Shown here: positions 1-7,659 of the stretch, piece after piece | Layout: every line of letters begins with the position of its first letter | Numbering within the stretch: position 1 is the stretch's first letter | NCBI GenBank assembly: GCA_017472365.1 | Contig: JAFUQN010000009.1 | Span: 1 to 34,200, forward strand | Source: Bacillota bacterium | GTDB taxonomy: Bacteria; Bacillota; Clostridia; Peptostreptococcales; Anaerovoracaceae | DNA: 34,200 nucleotides | Direction: 5' to 3' | Made by a program: the position numbers and the translations under genes | The notes under the pieces: model-generated | Database searches by the model: none | Told to the model about the DNA's origin: nothing | The model's input: only the letters and a program-made list of their open reading frames with translations

Positions 1-83
1 CCCTTAAAGTCGCTGAGACTCACTTCCTTACACTCTTTGTCCTTTAACGTAAAATCCGGTGCTTTAATTCCAACTTCTAACAT
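1..83 (-). CDS. bcp: Peroxiredoxin (Bcp/AhpC-TSA type), N-terminal part only
   Basis: The gene starts at the ATG complementary to 81-83 and runs off the window start, so only about 27 codons are visible. They read MLEVGIKAPDFTLKD, then KECKEVSLSDFKG. The pattern G-x-x-APDF-x-L-x-D followed by a V-x-L-x-D-[FY]-[KR]-G turn is the classic N-terminus of Bcp-type thiol peroxidases, which reduce hydroperoxides with thioredoxin as donor. The catalytic cysteine (usually near residue 45) lies outside the window. No strong ribosome binding site is seen; a TATGAT-like -10 lies at 118-123 on the minus strand. It is divergent from the carbonic anhydrase operon. Family assignment is good; Bcp versus another AhpC/TSA member cannot be settled from this fragment. 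Confidence 0.75.
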   Translation of the reverse strand, partial: MLEVGIKAPDFTLKDKECKEVSLSDFK

Positions 84-203
84 ATTGTAGTCTACTTTCG
101 TAACATTCTTTTATTGTATCATACCCAGCTTCGGTTCACAACAAACCTGTCCATCGTTCAAATTCTGTTTCAACTCCATCTGTCAGACCTCCACACCATG
201 TGA

Positions 204-209
204 TATAAT
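204..209 (+). promoter_or_regulatory. Likely -10 box (TATAAT) of the carbonic anhydrase operon
   Basis: A perfect TATAAT lies about 70 bases upstream of the lipoprotein ATG at 280. No good -35 is visible at 17 bases spacing (TGTCAG at 181-186 is weak). The rest of the 84-279 interval is the divergent spacer to the peroxiredoxin gene, and I see nothing else clear in it. Confidence 0.4.
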
Positions 210-279
210 AATGGAAAGCCGCCCGCGGCCCTCCATCGCCCGGCCCTTGCGGCAGCATACCTTGAAAGGAACGAAAACC

Positions 280-948
280 ATGAAGAAAACCTTATCACTG
301 ATGTTAATCCTAATACTCATTCTGACTGGCTGTGGAAGTGCTCCCATAGATCCTGCGCCTTCCATCACTCCCGAAAGTGCGCCTGAAACCTTTGAATCTC
401 CGGAAAGCGTCAAAGAGTTTCTGATTTCCGAAAATGCTTCTTACGTCGAAAACGATATTAACGACGGAAACGTGTCTCAGGATCTTCGCACAGATACTGC
501 TGTGAACGGTCAGACTCCTTATGCAGTCGTTGTTACCTGTTCTGACTCGCGCGTACCTGCAGAACACGTCTTTCATGCCGGTCTCGGTGAACTGTTCGTG
601 ATCCGTACCGCCGGAAATGTGATCGGTGACTATGAACTGGGCAGTGTAGAATATGGTGCAGATCACTTACATACCAAGCTGGTGGTTGTATTGGGCCACA
701 CCCACTGCGGAGCCGTTGGCGCAACTTTAGAAGGCGGCGCTCACGGTTATATCGAAACCATCACAAACGAAATCGCATCTTGTCTCCCGGAAGGAGTCAC
801 TGCAGAAGACGCAGAGATCCTGAACGTGCAGAACAGTATCGCCAAGATTCGTGAAAGCCACATCATGCAGGAGCTGGAAGAAAGCGGCGCCGTACAAATC
901 GTCGGAGCTATTTATGATATCGAAACCGGCCTTGTGGAATTTTTATAA
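280..948 (+). CDS. Lipoprotein beta-class carbonic anhydrase
   Basis: This 222-residue protein interconverts CO2 and bicarbonate. The ATG at 280 was chosen over an upstream in-frame start because it follows AAAGGA and begins a textbook lipoprotein signal: MKKT, a hydrophobic stretch, then the lipobox LTGC with the lipidated Cys at residue 18. The beta-CA zinc and active-site motifs are present: CSDSR (C87, D89, R91) and GHTHCG (H140, C143), with the conserved FVIRTAGN between them. A Pro/Ser/Glu-rich linker (about residues 21-45) separates the anchor from the enzyme. Most bacterial beta-CAs are cytoplasmic, so this one is predicted to act on the outer face of the membrane. It leads a tight operon, with 15 bases to the next gene. 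Confidence 0.93.
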   Translation: MKKTLSLMLILILILTGCGSAPIDPAPSITPESAPETFESPESVKEFLISENASYVENDINDGNVSQDLRTDTAVNGQTPYAVVVTCSDSRVPAEHVFHAGLGELFVIRTAGNVIGDYELGSVEYGADHLHTKLVVVLGHTHCGAVGATLEGGAHGYIETITNEIASCLPEGVTAEDAEILNVQNSIAKIRESHIMQELEESGAVQIVGAIYDIETGLVEFL

Positions 949-963
949 TATCAGGAGGAACTT

Positions 964-1776
964 ATGAAACGCTTAACATCCCTCGTGTTCAGCCCCACCG
1001 GCGGAACCCAGAAAGTAACCGATATTTTAGCAGAAGAACTGATGGTCGAACTGATGAACCATGAAGGTCTTCAGATCGTAGAAACCGCGTATCTGAACCT
1101 GTGTGACCGCCTCATCGATTTTTCCATGACCGAACTGACCGAACACGACATCTGTCTCATTTCCGTACCGTCCTACGGTGGCCGCGTTCCTACCACTGCT
1201 GTGGAACGCCTCAGCCAGATCAAAGGAAACGGCGCTCAGGCGATCTTAGTCGCTGTCTACGGAAACCGCGCTTTTGAAGACACTCTGGTGGAACTGGAAG
1301 ATGTGGCGAATGAAGCCGGCTTCAAGCCGGTTGCTGCAGTAGCGGCAATCGCGGAACACTCCGTTGTCCGCGATTTTGCAGCGGGCCGCCCCAATGGCTT
1401 CGACCGCCGTCAGCTGACTACGTTTGCAAAGAAAATCGCCGCCCGACTGGCACTTCTGAAAGCCAATCCTTCGGAAAACAAGTTGGATCTGAAGCTTCCC
1501 GGAAACCGTCCTTATAAAGAATTCAAAGGTGCTCCCACCTACGGTGTTCCCGATGACACCTGCGTCAACTGCGGAATCTGCGCAGCTCAGTGCCCAGTGG
1601 GTGCTATCGACGAAAAAGATCCTTCTAAGGTGGACGAAAGCCTCTGCATCGCTTGTAAGCGCTGCACCGTTGTATGTCCTACCAACTCCCGTGCGCTAAA
1701 GCCGGAGGTTCTGGAAGCCAGCCGCAAGTTCCTGTCCCAGCATATCAAGGAAGATAAGATCAACGAACTGTTCTAA
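964..1776 (+). CDS. EFR1-family flavodoxin-like / 2x[4Fe-4S] ferredoxin protein
   Basis: This 270-residue protein starts 7 bases after an AGGAGG site. The N-terminal half is flavodoxin-like, with the FMN phosphate-binding loop S-P-T-G-G-T at residues 10-15 and SVPSYGGRVP at about 67-76. The C-terminal part carries two [4Fe-4S] motifs: C200-x2-C203-x2-C206-x3-C210-P and C228-x2-C231-x2-C234-x3-C238-P. This is the EFR1 architecture common in anaerobic Firmicutes. It probably shuttles electrons between a flavin and iron-sulfur clusters; partners are unknown. It lies between a carbonic anhydrase gene (15-base gap) and a second flavoprotein gene (14-base gap), suggesting one redox unit. Confidence 0.9.
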   Translation: MKRLTSLVFSPTGGTQKVTDILAEELMVELMNHEGLQIVETAYLNLCDRLIDFSMTELTEHDICLISVPSYGGRVPTTAVERLSQIKGNGAQAILVAVYGNRAFEDTLVELEDVANEAGFKPVAAVAAIAEHSVVRDFAAGRPNGFDRRQLTTFAKKIAARLALLKANPSENKLDLKLPGNRPYKEFKGAPTYGVPDDTCVNCGICAAQCPVGAIDEKDPSKVDESLCIACKRCTVVCPTNSRALKPEVLEASRKFLSQHIKEDKINELF

Positions 1777-1790
1777 CACAGGAGTACCAC

Positions 1791-3161
1791 ATGAACATCT
1801 TAGTTATCAACGGAAGTCCCAAAGGCGAATACAGTATCACGCTTCAGACAGTGAAATTTTTGGAAAAGAAATTCCCGGATCATCAGTTTAACGTAATCCA
1901 TGCCGGGCAAAAAATCAAAGCGTTGGAACGTGACTTTGTTCCCGTAATCGAAGCTGTCACAAACGCCGATCTGATTCTGTATTCTTACCCGGTTTACACT
2001 TTTATTGTACCGTATCAGCTCCACCGTTTCATTGAGTTAGTCAAAGAATCCGGTGTGGATCTGGCGGGTAAGTTTGTAACCCAGCTTTCCACATCGAAAC
2101 ATTTCTACGATGTGACGGCCCATCGCTTTATCCAGGATAACTGTCAGGATCTTGAAATGAAGTATATCCGTGGATTGTCCGCTGATATGGAAGACCTGCT
2201 CACTGACAAGGGACAGCGCGAAGCGATTGCCTTTATGGACCGCGTTCTGTGGTCCGTCAATGAAGACCACTACGAACCCTTCTCACAGCGTCCATCCCCG
2301 CCAAATCATAAAGTCGTCTTTCCTCCTTTTGAAATGTTGGTTTGTGAAGTACAGGAAAGCGACATTTCTGCCGACCGTCCCGGCGATGTGGTGATCCTCA
2401 CCGACTGCGAACCGGATAACATTCAGCTGAAATCCATGATCGACCAGTTCCGCTATCAGTTCCCGCGGAAAACCCGCGTGGTAAATCTGAGGGAATATCC
2501 TTTCCGCGGTGGCTGCCTCGGTTGTTTTCACTGTGCTGCCGACGGAAAGTGTGTGTATACCGATGGCTTTGATGAATATCTGAGATCTGAAATCCAAACG
2601 GCGGAAGCCATTGTGATTGCCTTTACCATCAAAGACCACTCCATGGGTTCTACGTTTAAGCTGTACGATGACCGCCAGTTCTGCAACGGCCACCGGACCG
2701 TTACCATGGGGATGCCCATGGGTTATCTGGTCAGCGGAAATTACAGTCAGGAGCCGAACCTCCGTACCATCATCGAAGCCCGTGCCGAAGTCGGAAATAA
2801 TTTCTTAGCCGGTGTGGCAACCGACGAAGTTCGTCCTGAGTGGGAAATCACAGAACTGGCAAAGTCTCTGAACTATGCCATCGAACAGCACTACGGTCCT
2901 CCCCAGAATTTCTACGGCGTGGGAGGTATGAAGATTTTCCGCGATTTGATCTACCAGATGCAGGGAATGATGAAAGCGGATCACAAGTTCTATAAATCTC
3001 ATGGCCAGTATGACTTCCCGCAGAAAAAGAAAGGAACCATTCTGAAGATGTACTTGGTCGGTCTTCTCATTTCCAACCCTAAGATCAAAGCTAAGATGGG
3101 CAACGCCATGAACGAAGGCATGATCGCTCCTTATAAAAAATTGATCGACAGTATCAAGTAA
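1791..3161 (+). CDS. Two-domain NADPH-dependent FMN reductase / flavodoxin-like protein
   Basis: The 456-residue protein begins 8 bases after AGGAG. Residues 1-160 form a first flavodoxin-like fold (MNILVINGSPKGEYS loop, SYPVYTFIVPYQ near 65-76). From about 198 a second one begins (VVILTDCEPDN), followed by a Cys cluster C242-x2-C245-x2-C248-x5-C254 and a DGFDEY segment. That order (GCLGCFHC...C-x-Y-x-D-x-[FM]) is typical of iron-sulfur flavoprotein-like NADPH:FMN reductases. It is longer than single-domain relatives (about 180-200 residues) and looks like a tandem fusion. It ends the carbonic anhydrase / EFR1 operon, just before a strong terminator, and is likely an electron-transfer partner of EFR1. 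Substrate unknown. Confidence 0.85.
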   Translation: MNILVINGSPKGEYSITLQTVKFLEKKFPDHQFNVIHAGQKIKALERDFVPVIEAVTNADLILYSYPVYTFIVPYQLHRFIELVKESGVDLAGKFVTQLSTSKHFYDVTAHRFIQDNCQDLEMKYIRGLSADMEDLLTDKGQREAIAFMDRVLWSVNEDHYEPFSQRPSPPNHKVVFPPFEMLVCEVQESDISADRPGDVVILTDCEPDNIQLKSMIDQFRYQFPRKTRVVNLREYPFRGGCLGCFHCAADGKCVYTDGFDEYLRSEIQTAEAIVIAFTIKDHSMGSTFKLYDDRQFCNGHRTVTMGMPMGYLVSGNYSQEPNLRTIIEARAEVGNNFLAGVATDEVRPEWEITELAKSLNYAIEQHYGPPQNFYGVGGMKIFRDLIYQMQGMMKADHKFYKSHGQYDFPQKKKGTILKMYLVGLLISNPKIKAKMGNAMNEGMIAPYKKLIDSIK

Positions 3162-3164
3162 AGC

Positions 3165-3202
3165 AAAAACCCGTTTCGACTTTCGTGCGAAACGGGTTTT
3201 TC
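3165..3202. terminator. Bidirectional rho-independent terminator
   Basis: The inverted repeat AAAACCCGTTTCG / CGAAACGGGTTTT has A/T runs on both sides. It serves the plus-strand operon ending at 3161 and the convergent permease ending at 3220. Confidence 0.9.
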
Positions 3203-3219
3203 GATTGTTATGCTGTAAT

Positions 3220-4611
3220 TTACTTATTCTTTCTGGATTTATCAAACATCACACCAACTGCCATGATGACCAGGAATACGATCATATACCAGAAGCATGC
3301 CATACCGTGTCCAATGATACATGCGTATACCATGAATACACTTCCGCACAGTGCCAGGAACGGTAATACGAAACGAATCAGTGTCGACTGATCCTTTTCT
3401 TTTCTCATCCACTGAATGAACATCGGAATGTACATCAGATAGATGGTGATGATCGGCAGTTCGGAAGAGTCGAACGCGAAGGGACCGCTCCACATTCCTG
3501 CCAGATTCGCAGCGTAGAAGTAGAAGAACCATGCACCGGTAACCAGCAGAGCAAATACAGAAGAATTGTTCGGCATATTGGTCACCTTGTCGACCTGACC
3601 GTACATATCCGGGTTCGGGCCTTCGCCGCGGGCTGCGATGGAATACATACAACGGCAGCAGCCAAGCATCAGACCATTGGTCGTACCCAGACAGGAAATT
3701 ACGATGAACAGGTTCAGAACGTTACCTAAGAACGGTCCGAAAATATTCACGAAAGCAATGGTCGCACCCTTATCGATCAGTTCCTGATTCGTCGCACCAC
3801 CGGCAACACCGATGTAATACAGGATATAGGTCGCTACGATGACAATACCACCGATGGTCAGCGCTTTCGGAAGATTCTTTTTGGAATCCTTGATTTCAGA
3901 GTTGATGGAGGTCGCAATGATCCATCCTTCATATGCGAACGCAGTCGCACATACGGAAGCCAGCAGAGGATTTGCGGAAACATCGGCTACCTGTGCGGTA
4001 GTCACGAAGTTTTCCTGTAGCTGACCGCTGGACATACCGACAAACAAACCTACAACAGCCATCAGAATCAAAGGAATCATCTTGATCACAGTGGTGCTCG
4101 CCTGTACCTTACCAGCCATCTTAGGAGACAGCGCATTGATAGAGTAGATCGCACTCATGTAGAGCACCGACAGTGCCATAACTTCCGGACCCACGATACA
4201 GCCACCCTGCGCAGCCGGGATCGTCATTGGGAAGTTCGGAAATGCGGACGTCAGGAATTCCAGAGTATATCTGGCGGAAACCCAAACCAATACCGACGTC
4301 ATTCCAGGGAAGTAGATCGTTGCAGTAAACCAACCCATCAGATATCCGTATCTGGGGCCAACAGTAGCTTCTGCGTAGTCTACAACACCATTTACTCGTT
4401 CGTATTTCTGACCCATGAAGGAAAATGTCAGAAGACATACCAACATGATGGCCCCGCCGATCCCCCAGGCCAGGATACCGAGAGGCATATTTCCTCCGGT
4501 CTTGGTGAGGACGGTCTGAGCCTTAAAAAATACCCCGGAACCGATAACGATACCGACAACCATACAAATCGCCGTAAATAATCCATACTTACGTTCCAGC
4601 TTTTGTTCCAA
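3220..4611 (-). CDS. APC-superfamily amino acid permease
   Basis: This 463-residue membrane protein has about 12 hydrophobic segments and the APC signature in TM1: GLFTAICMVVGIVIGSGVFF (residues 10-29), containing the G-S/A-G-V/I-F amino-acid binding loop. It resembles SteT/LAT-type amino acid exchangers or uniporters; the substrate cannot be read from sequence. The start is TTG, preceded by GAGG at suitable spacing; an ATG a few codons upstream is followed at once by a stop, so it is not the start. It is a single gene with its own promoter (TTGACA at 4681-4686) and shares the terminator at 3165-3202. Confidence 0.88.
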   Translation of the reverse strand: MEQKLERKYGLFTAICMVVGIVIGSGVFFKAQTVLTKTGGNMPLGILAWGIGGAIMLVCLLTFSFMGQKYERVNGVVDYAEATVGPRYGYLMGWFTATIYFPGMTSVLVWVSARYTLEFLTSAFPNFPMTIPAAQGGCIVGPEVMALSVLYMSAIYSINALSPKMAGKVQASTTVIKMIPLILMAVVGLFVGMSSGQLQENFVTTAQVADVSANPLLASVCATAFAYEGWIIATSINSEIKDSKKNLPKALTIGGIVIVATYILYYIGVAGGATNQELIDKGATIAFVNIFGPFLGNVLNLFIVISCLGTTNGLMLGCCRCMYSIAARGEGPNPDMYGQVDKVTNMPNNSSVFALLVTGAWFFYFYAANLAGMWSGPFAFDSSELPIITIYLMYIPMFIQWMRKEKDQSTLIRFVLPFLALCGSVFMVYACIIGHGMACFWYMIVFLVIMAVGVMFDKSRKNK

Positions 4612-4657
4612 TTACATCGCCTCATTTCTTGTTAGATTTTACACAACAACTGTAATT

Positions 4658-4686
4658 ATTTTCTCACAGTTTATTAGAAATGTCAA
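4658..4686 (-). promoter_or_regulatory. Promoter of the APC permease
   Basis: On the minus strand a consensus -35 TTGACA (4681-4686) is followed after 17 bases by GAAAAT (4658-4663, 4 of 6 matches to TATAAT). The start codon is about 47 bases further. Confidence 0.55.
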
Positions 4687-4735
4687 TGAATGTGAACGTT
4701 TTTGCTTATGATTGTGCAAATTTGTTCAAAGGAAC

Positions 4736-4762
4736 AAAAAAAGCCAGATTTCACTGGCTTTT
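4736..4762 (-). terminator. Terminator of the pyk-to-isochorismatase operon
   Basis: The hairpin AAAAGCCAG / CTGGCTTTT has an unbroken T run on the minus strand. It lies 20 bases past the isochorismatase-family stop. Confidence 0.85.
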
Positions 4763-4781
4763 CACACATATTATTATCTTG

Positions 4782-5309
4782 CTATTCGTTGATTACTCGG
4801 ATCTGACATACTTTCATGGCTTCCAGTGCATTTTTGTGGCTCTCAGGAGTCACTCCTGCACAGCAGCTTGCGTCCACAATCAGCTCTGCTTCCGGAAGAA
4901 ATGCCTTCACTACCATGGCGTTGGATATTACGCAAATATCAGTACAAAGACCTGCCAGCTCCACAGAACCGATGGTTTCTTCTTCGTTCCACTTCGCCAT
5001 AGCCAGACCCAGTTCTCTCGAACCGAAGGTCACCTTATCGAAGGTTTCACATCCTTTTCTAAGCTCTTCCAACGCCGGGCATACCTGCCAGCCGTCAGTC
5101 CCCTCGATACAGTGCGGTACCGGAAGTTTACGCCCTTCCTGTGTTTCCATATAATCTGCGAAATGCGTGTCACGGGTGAAAATTACTTTTCCCGGGAACG
5201 CCTTCACCTTCTTCACAACATTATCTACGATTTGTACCGCTTCCGCCGTTCCCAGCGCACCATCGATAAAATCGTTTTGCATATCCACTACAATCAATAC
5301 GTTCTGCAT
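4782..5309 (-). CDS. Isochorismatase-family cysteine hydrolase (nicotinamidase-like)
   Basis: This 175-residue protein has the family catalytic triad: D9 (VVDMQNDF), K92 (FDKVTFGS) and nucleophile C126 (GLCTDICV). D47 and H49 (RDTH) and H66 (PVPHC) match the metal-binding positions of nicotinamidases, so nicotinamide-to-nicotinate hydrolysis for NAD salvage is the best guess. At 175 residues it is shorter than PncA-type enzymes of about 180-210. It begins after AAAGGAG and follows the idi gene by 24 bases as last gene of the operon. The alternative is another amidase of the isochorismatase superfamily; the sequence alone does not fix the substrate. Confidence 0.85.
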   Translation of the reverse strand: MQNVLIVVDMQNDFIDGALGTAEAVQIVDNVVKKVKAFPGKVIFTRDTHFADYMETQEGRKLPVPHCIEGTDGWQVCPALEELRKGCETFDKVTFGSRELGLAMAKWNEEETIGSVELAGLCTDICVISNAMVVKAFLPEAELIVDASCCAGVTPESHKNALEAMKVCQIRVINE

Positions 5310-5333
5310 CTGATTTCTCCTTTCCCTTCCACG

Positions 5334-5897
5334 TTACTTCGCCAACTGCGGTCTGGCCAGATCCAATGCACGCTTGAACCAGGCGCTGAAAGCTTCCGGC
5401 TCGCGTTCACACCACCGGTCGATTTCCTCCAGCGTCAGCCACTGTAAAGCCTCAGCTTCTTCCGGATTCAATTCGATCTGCCCTTTCAGTTCCTCAGGAA
5501 TATCATAGACAAACACACGATCGATTTCGTGTTCCGAAAGTCCTTCAAACGGTGCATAGTATGTAAACTTCCCCATGTAGTGGAACGGTTCACTTCCACC
5601 GGATTCGCCAATCACAGTTTCCGGAACTGTCAATCCCAGCTCTTCTTTCAGGCGCGTTGTCAGGACATCTTCCATTGTCTCATCCTTGCGGGGATGAGAA
5701 CAACATGCGTTGGACCACTTTCCACCGGAATGGTATTTCCCCATGGCGCGGCGCTGAATCAGAATCTTTCCCGTAGTCCGGTCCTGAATAAAAATCGAAA
5801 ATGCGCGATGGAGCAGTTCCTTCACATGGGTCTCCATTTTTTCTCCGTATCCGATCATTTCGTCATTTTCATTCACTAATATCAACAAATCATTCAT
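5334..5897 (-). CDS. idi: Isopentenyl-diphosphate delta-isomerase, type I (NUDIX)
   Basis: The 187-residue enzyme interconverts isopentenyl and dimethylallyl diphosphate in isoprenoid synthesis. Diagnostic motifs: WSNACCSHP (residues 61-69, catalytic Cys C66), the Nudix-type helix around RLKEELGL (82-89), and SEHEIDRVF (121-129), which supplies the second catalytic acidic residue. Tyr/Trp positions and length match type I IDI (about 180). Many Firmicutes use the unrelated flavin-dependent type II enzyme, so type I is a lineage marker here. Its start overlaps the upstream methyltransferase-like gene by 8 bases, implying translational coupling. Family confidence is high. Confidence 0.92.
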   Translation of the reverse strand: MNDLLILVNENDEMIGYGEKMETHVKELLHRAFSIFIQDRTTGKILIQRRAMGKYHSGGKWSNACCSHPRKDETMEDVLTTRLKEELGLTVPETVIGESGGSEPFHYMGKFTYYAPFEGLSEHEIDRVFVYDIPEELKGQIELNPEEAEALQWLTLEEIDRWCEREPEAFSAWFKRALDLARPQLAK

Positions 5898-6858
5898 CGT
5901 CCGATTCCCCTTCCTCCAAACGCAGCTGCCAAAGAATCGAATCTTCGATCCAATATGTGAATTCCGTCCGCGGCAACCTCACTTCGTGAGGCTTGATCTT
6001 CCGATAAGCCTTCGCTCCGTCCACCTGGTTTTCCCAGATATCAGCAAAGCAAAAGTCGAATCTCCCCTCCTCATCCGCAGCAAATCCATCTTCCTCGCGC
6101 AGTTCATTCATGTAGATAAATGCATCTGACTGAACCACTTTCATTTTATCTTTATAACTGAACTGTGGTAGTAAATACTTATTAAACAGTTCAATCACTT
6201 CTTTTTGACGTTCCACGATGACGATTTCAGAAACGGAATCCATTTTGGAAATCATAAAAGGATAATATCCCAGACCCAGGCCCAGAACCAAAACACGTCC
6301 GTGAGCGCGCCGAATCGGCTCTTCCATAGAGAAAATCTCCGACGGACAGATGCTCATCCAAGGTGTAATTCCCTCATAAATCGATGGAAAATGGATTCTT
6401 CCGTCGAAAAAGCCCACTTTCGGAACCACCGGAACCGTTGAAAAATCAGGCATGTCGTACTGAAAGAACTCACCTTTATCATAAATGGCCGTTCCCAGTT
6501 GGAACTTTCCGATCCTTGCCTTTGGTACCGTAACCTCTTTCATATACAGGTTGTCATAAAACCAATTTATGTCCAGTTTTCGTGCATTCTTAAAAAACTG
6601 GCGGATGTATTCCTCATCCGCCACTTCTTCCAGTTCTAATGCATCCACAAACCATTTCACCGTCAGGAACGTTTCGAAATCCTCACCTAAAATTCCCTGC
6701 TCTCTCAGAGCTTCCAGCTCATCTTCGGTGAAACTGCGCTTTGCCGCTTTCAGTTCCTTTTGTGAAAATTCCACGCTGGGTTCACGCTCTGCGATGACCA
6801 TGGAAATCAATCCGCTGATCAGCTCCGAACGTTCCCGCGTCATGGGTTCACGTTTCAT
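5890..6858 (-). CDS. Orphan SAM-methyltransferase-like (Rossmann) protein
   Basis: This 322-residue protein has a charged, helical N-terminal domain (about 1-110, rich in Glu/Lys) without a recognisable family. The C-terminal domain shows a SAM-binding glycine motif, RVLVLGLGLGYYPF (about 188-201), then an acidic end of beta-2 (IVIVERQKEVIELF) and DFCFADIW (about 269-276). This resembles spermidine synthase-like or class I methyltransferases. I do not recognise a specific substrate, and a catalytic role is not proven. It is preceded by GAGG, follows the TSUP gene by 13 bases and overlaps idi by 8 bases. Confidence 0.7.
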   Translation of the reverse strand: MKREPMTRERSELISGLISMVIAEREPSVEFSQKELKAAKRSFTEDELEALREQGILGEDFETFLTVKWFVDALELEEVADEEYIRQFFKNARKLDINWFYDNLYMKEVTVPKARIGKFQLGTAIYDKGEFFQYDMPDFSTVPVVPKVGFFDGRIHFPSIYEGITPWMSICPSEIFSMEEPIRRAHGRVLVLGLGLGYYPFMISKMDSVSEIVIVERQKEVIELFNKYLLPQFSYKDKMKVVQSDAFIYMNELREEDGFAADEEGRFDFCFADIWENQVDGAKAYRKIKPHEVRLPRTEFTYWIEDSILWQLRLEEGESDDE

Positions 6859-6871
6859 ACATCCTCACTTC

Positions 6872-7657
6872 TTATTTTACAAATAACTCATATCCGAACT
6901 TTACGAACAGCATGGCCAGAACCAGGAAGATCGTAGCCTTTATGTACTTCGAACCGCCCTTGATGGCCAGTCGCGAACCGATCACAGCTCCCAGTGTGGT
7001 GCAGATCGCTGCGGGGATCCCCAGTGCAAAATTGATCTGACCGCTGAACAAGAAGACGAACAGCGAAGCCACGTTAGATGCCAGGTTGGATAACTTTGCA
7101 CATCCGGAAGAGGTAACCAGATCCAGTCCAATCAAGCTGGTGAACGCCAGAATCATGAAGGTTCCGGTTCCCGGTCCGATCATCCCGTCGTACATCCCAA
7201 TGAACAAACCGATGGCGATGCAGGTCAGAGTAAATTTGGTCTTACTCATTTCCTTCAGTTGAATATCATCGCTTCTCAGTTCCTTACGTGTCAGAATGAA
7301 TACCGCCACCACCGGCAGCGCTGCCAGCATCATCATGGTCAGGATCTTATCAGGAATCAAAAGTGCCAGATTTGAACCGGTGGCTGCACCAGCCAGAGCT
7401 CCCAGCATAGACCAGATAGCGATAGAGAAATTGACTCTCTTTGCTCTGATATAGTTCGCCGATGCTGTAGCTGTTCCGATACTCATGGCGAACTTATTCG
7501 TACCGATAGCCATATGCGACGGTACTCCGGCGAACAGATACGCCGGTAAGGAAATCAGTCCGCCGCCGCCTGCGATAGCGTCCACAAATCCCGCCAGAAA
7601 TACCAGCGGACAAACGATCATCAGCTGCTTCAAATACTCTCCCATTTCTAAAAACAT
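6872..7657 (-). CDS. TSUP-family (TauE/SafE) membrane transporter
   Basis: A 261-residue membrane protein with about eight hydrophobic segments. The family hallmark is the N-terminal LAGFVDAIAGGGGLISLPAYL (about 20-40), repeated as a half-motif MYDGMIGPGTGTFM near 156-169. TSUP proteins export or import sulfite, sulfonates or other small organic anions; the substrate here is unknown. The start at 7657 is supported by AGGAGGAG about 10 bases upstream; a second ATG four codons in is possible. It begins 2 bases after the pyk stop, so it is co-translated with pyruvate kinase. Confidence 0.88.
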   Translation of the reverse strand: MFLEMGEYLKQLMIVCPLVFLAGFVDAIAGGGGLISLPAYLFAGVPSHMAIGTNKFAMSIGTATASANYIRAKRVNFSIAIWSMLGALAGAATGSNLALLIPDKILTMMMLAALPVVAVFILTRKELRSDDIQLKEMSKTKFTLTCIAIGLFIGMYDGMIGPGTGTFMILAFTSLIGLDLVTSSGCAKLSNLASNVASLFVFLFSGQINFALGIPAAICTTLGAVIGSRLAIKGGSKYIKATIFLVLAMLFVKFGYELFVK

Positions 7658-7659
7658 GG

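Noticed and set aside
4680-5447. 255-codon open frame on the plus strand
   Set aside because: It lies antisense to the isochorismatase and part of idi, begins inside a promoter and crosses a terminator; the composition is unlike a protein.
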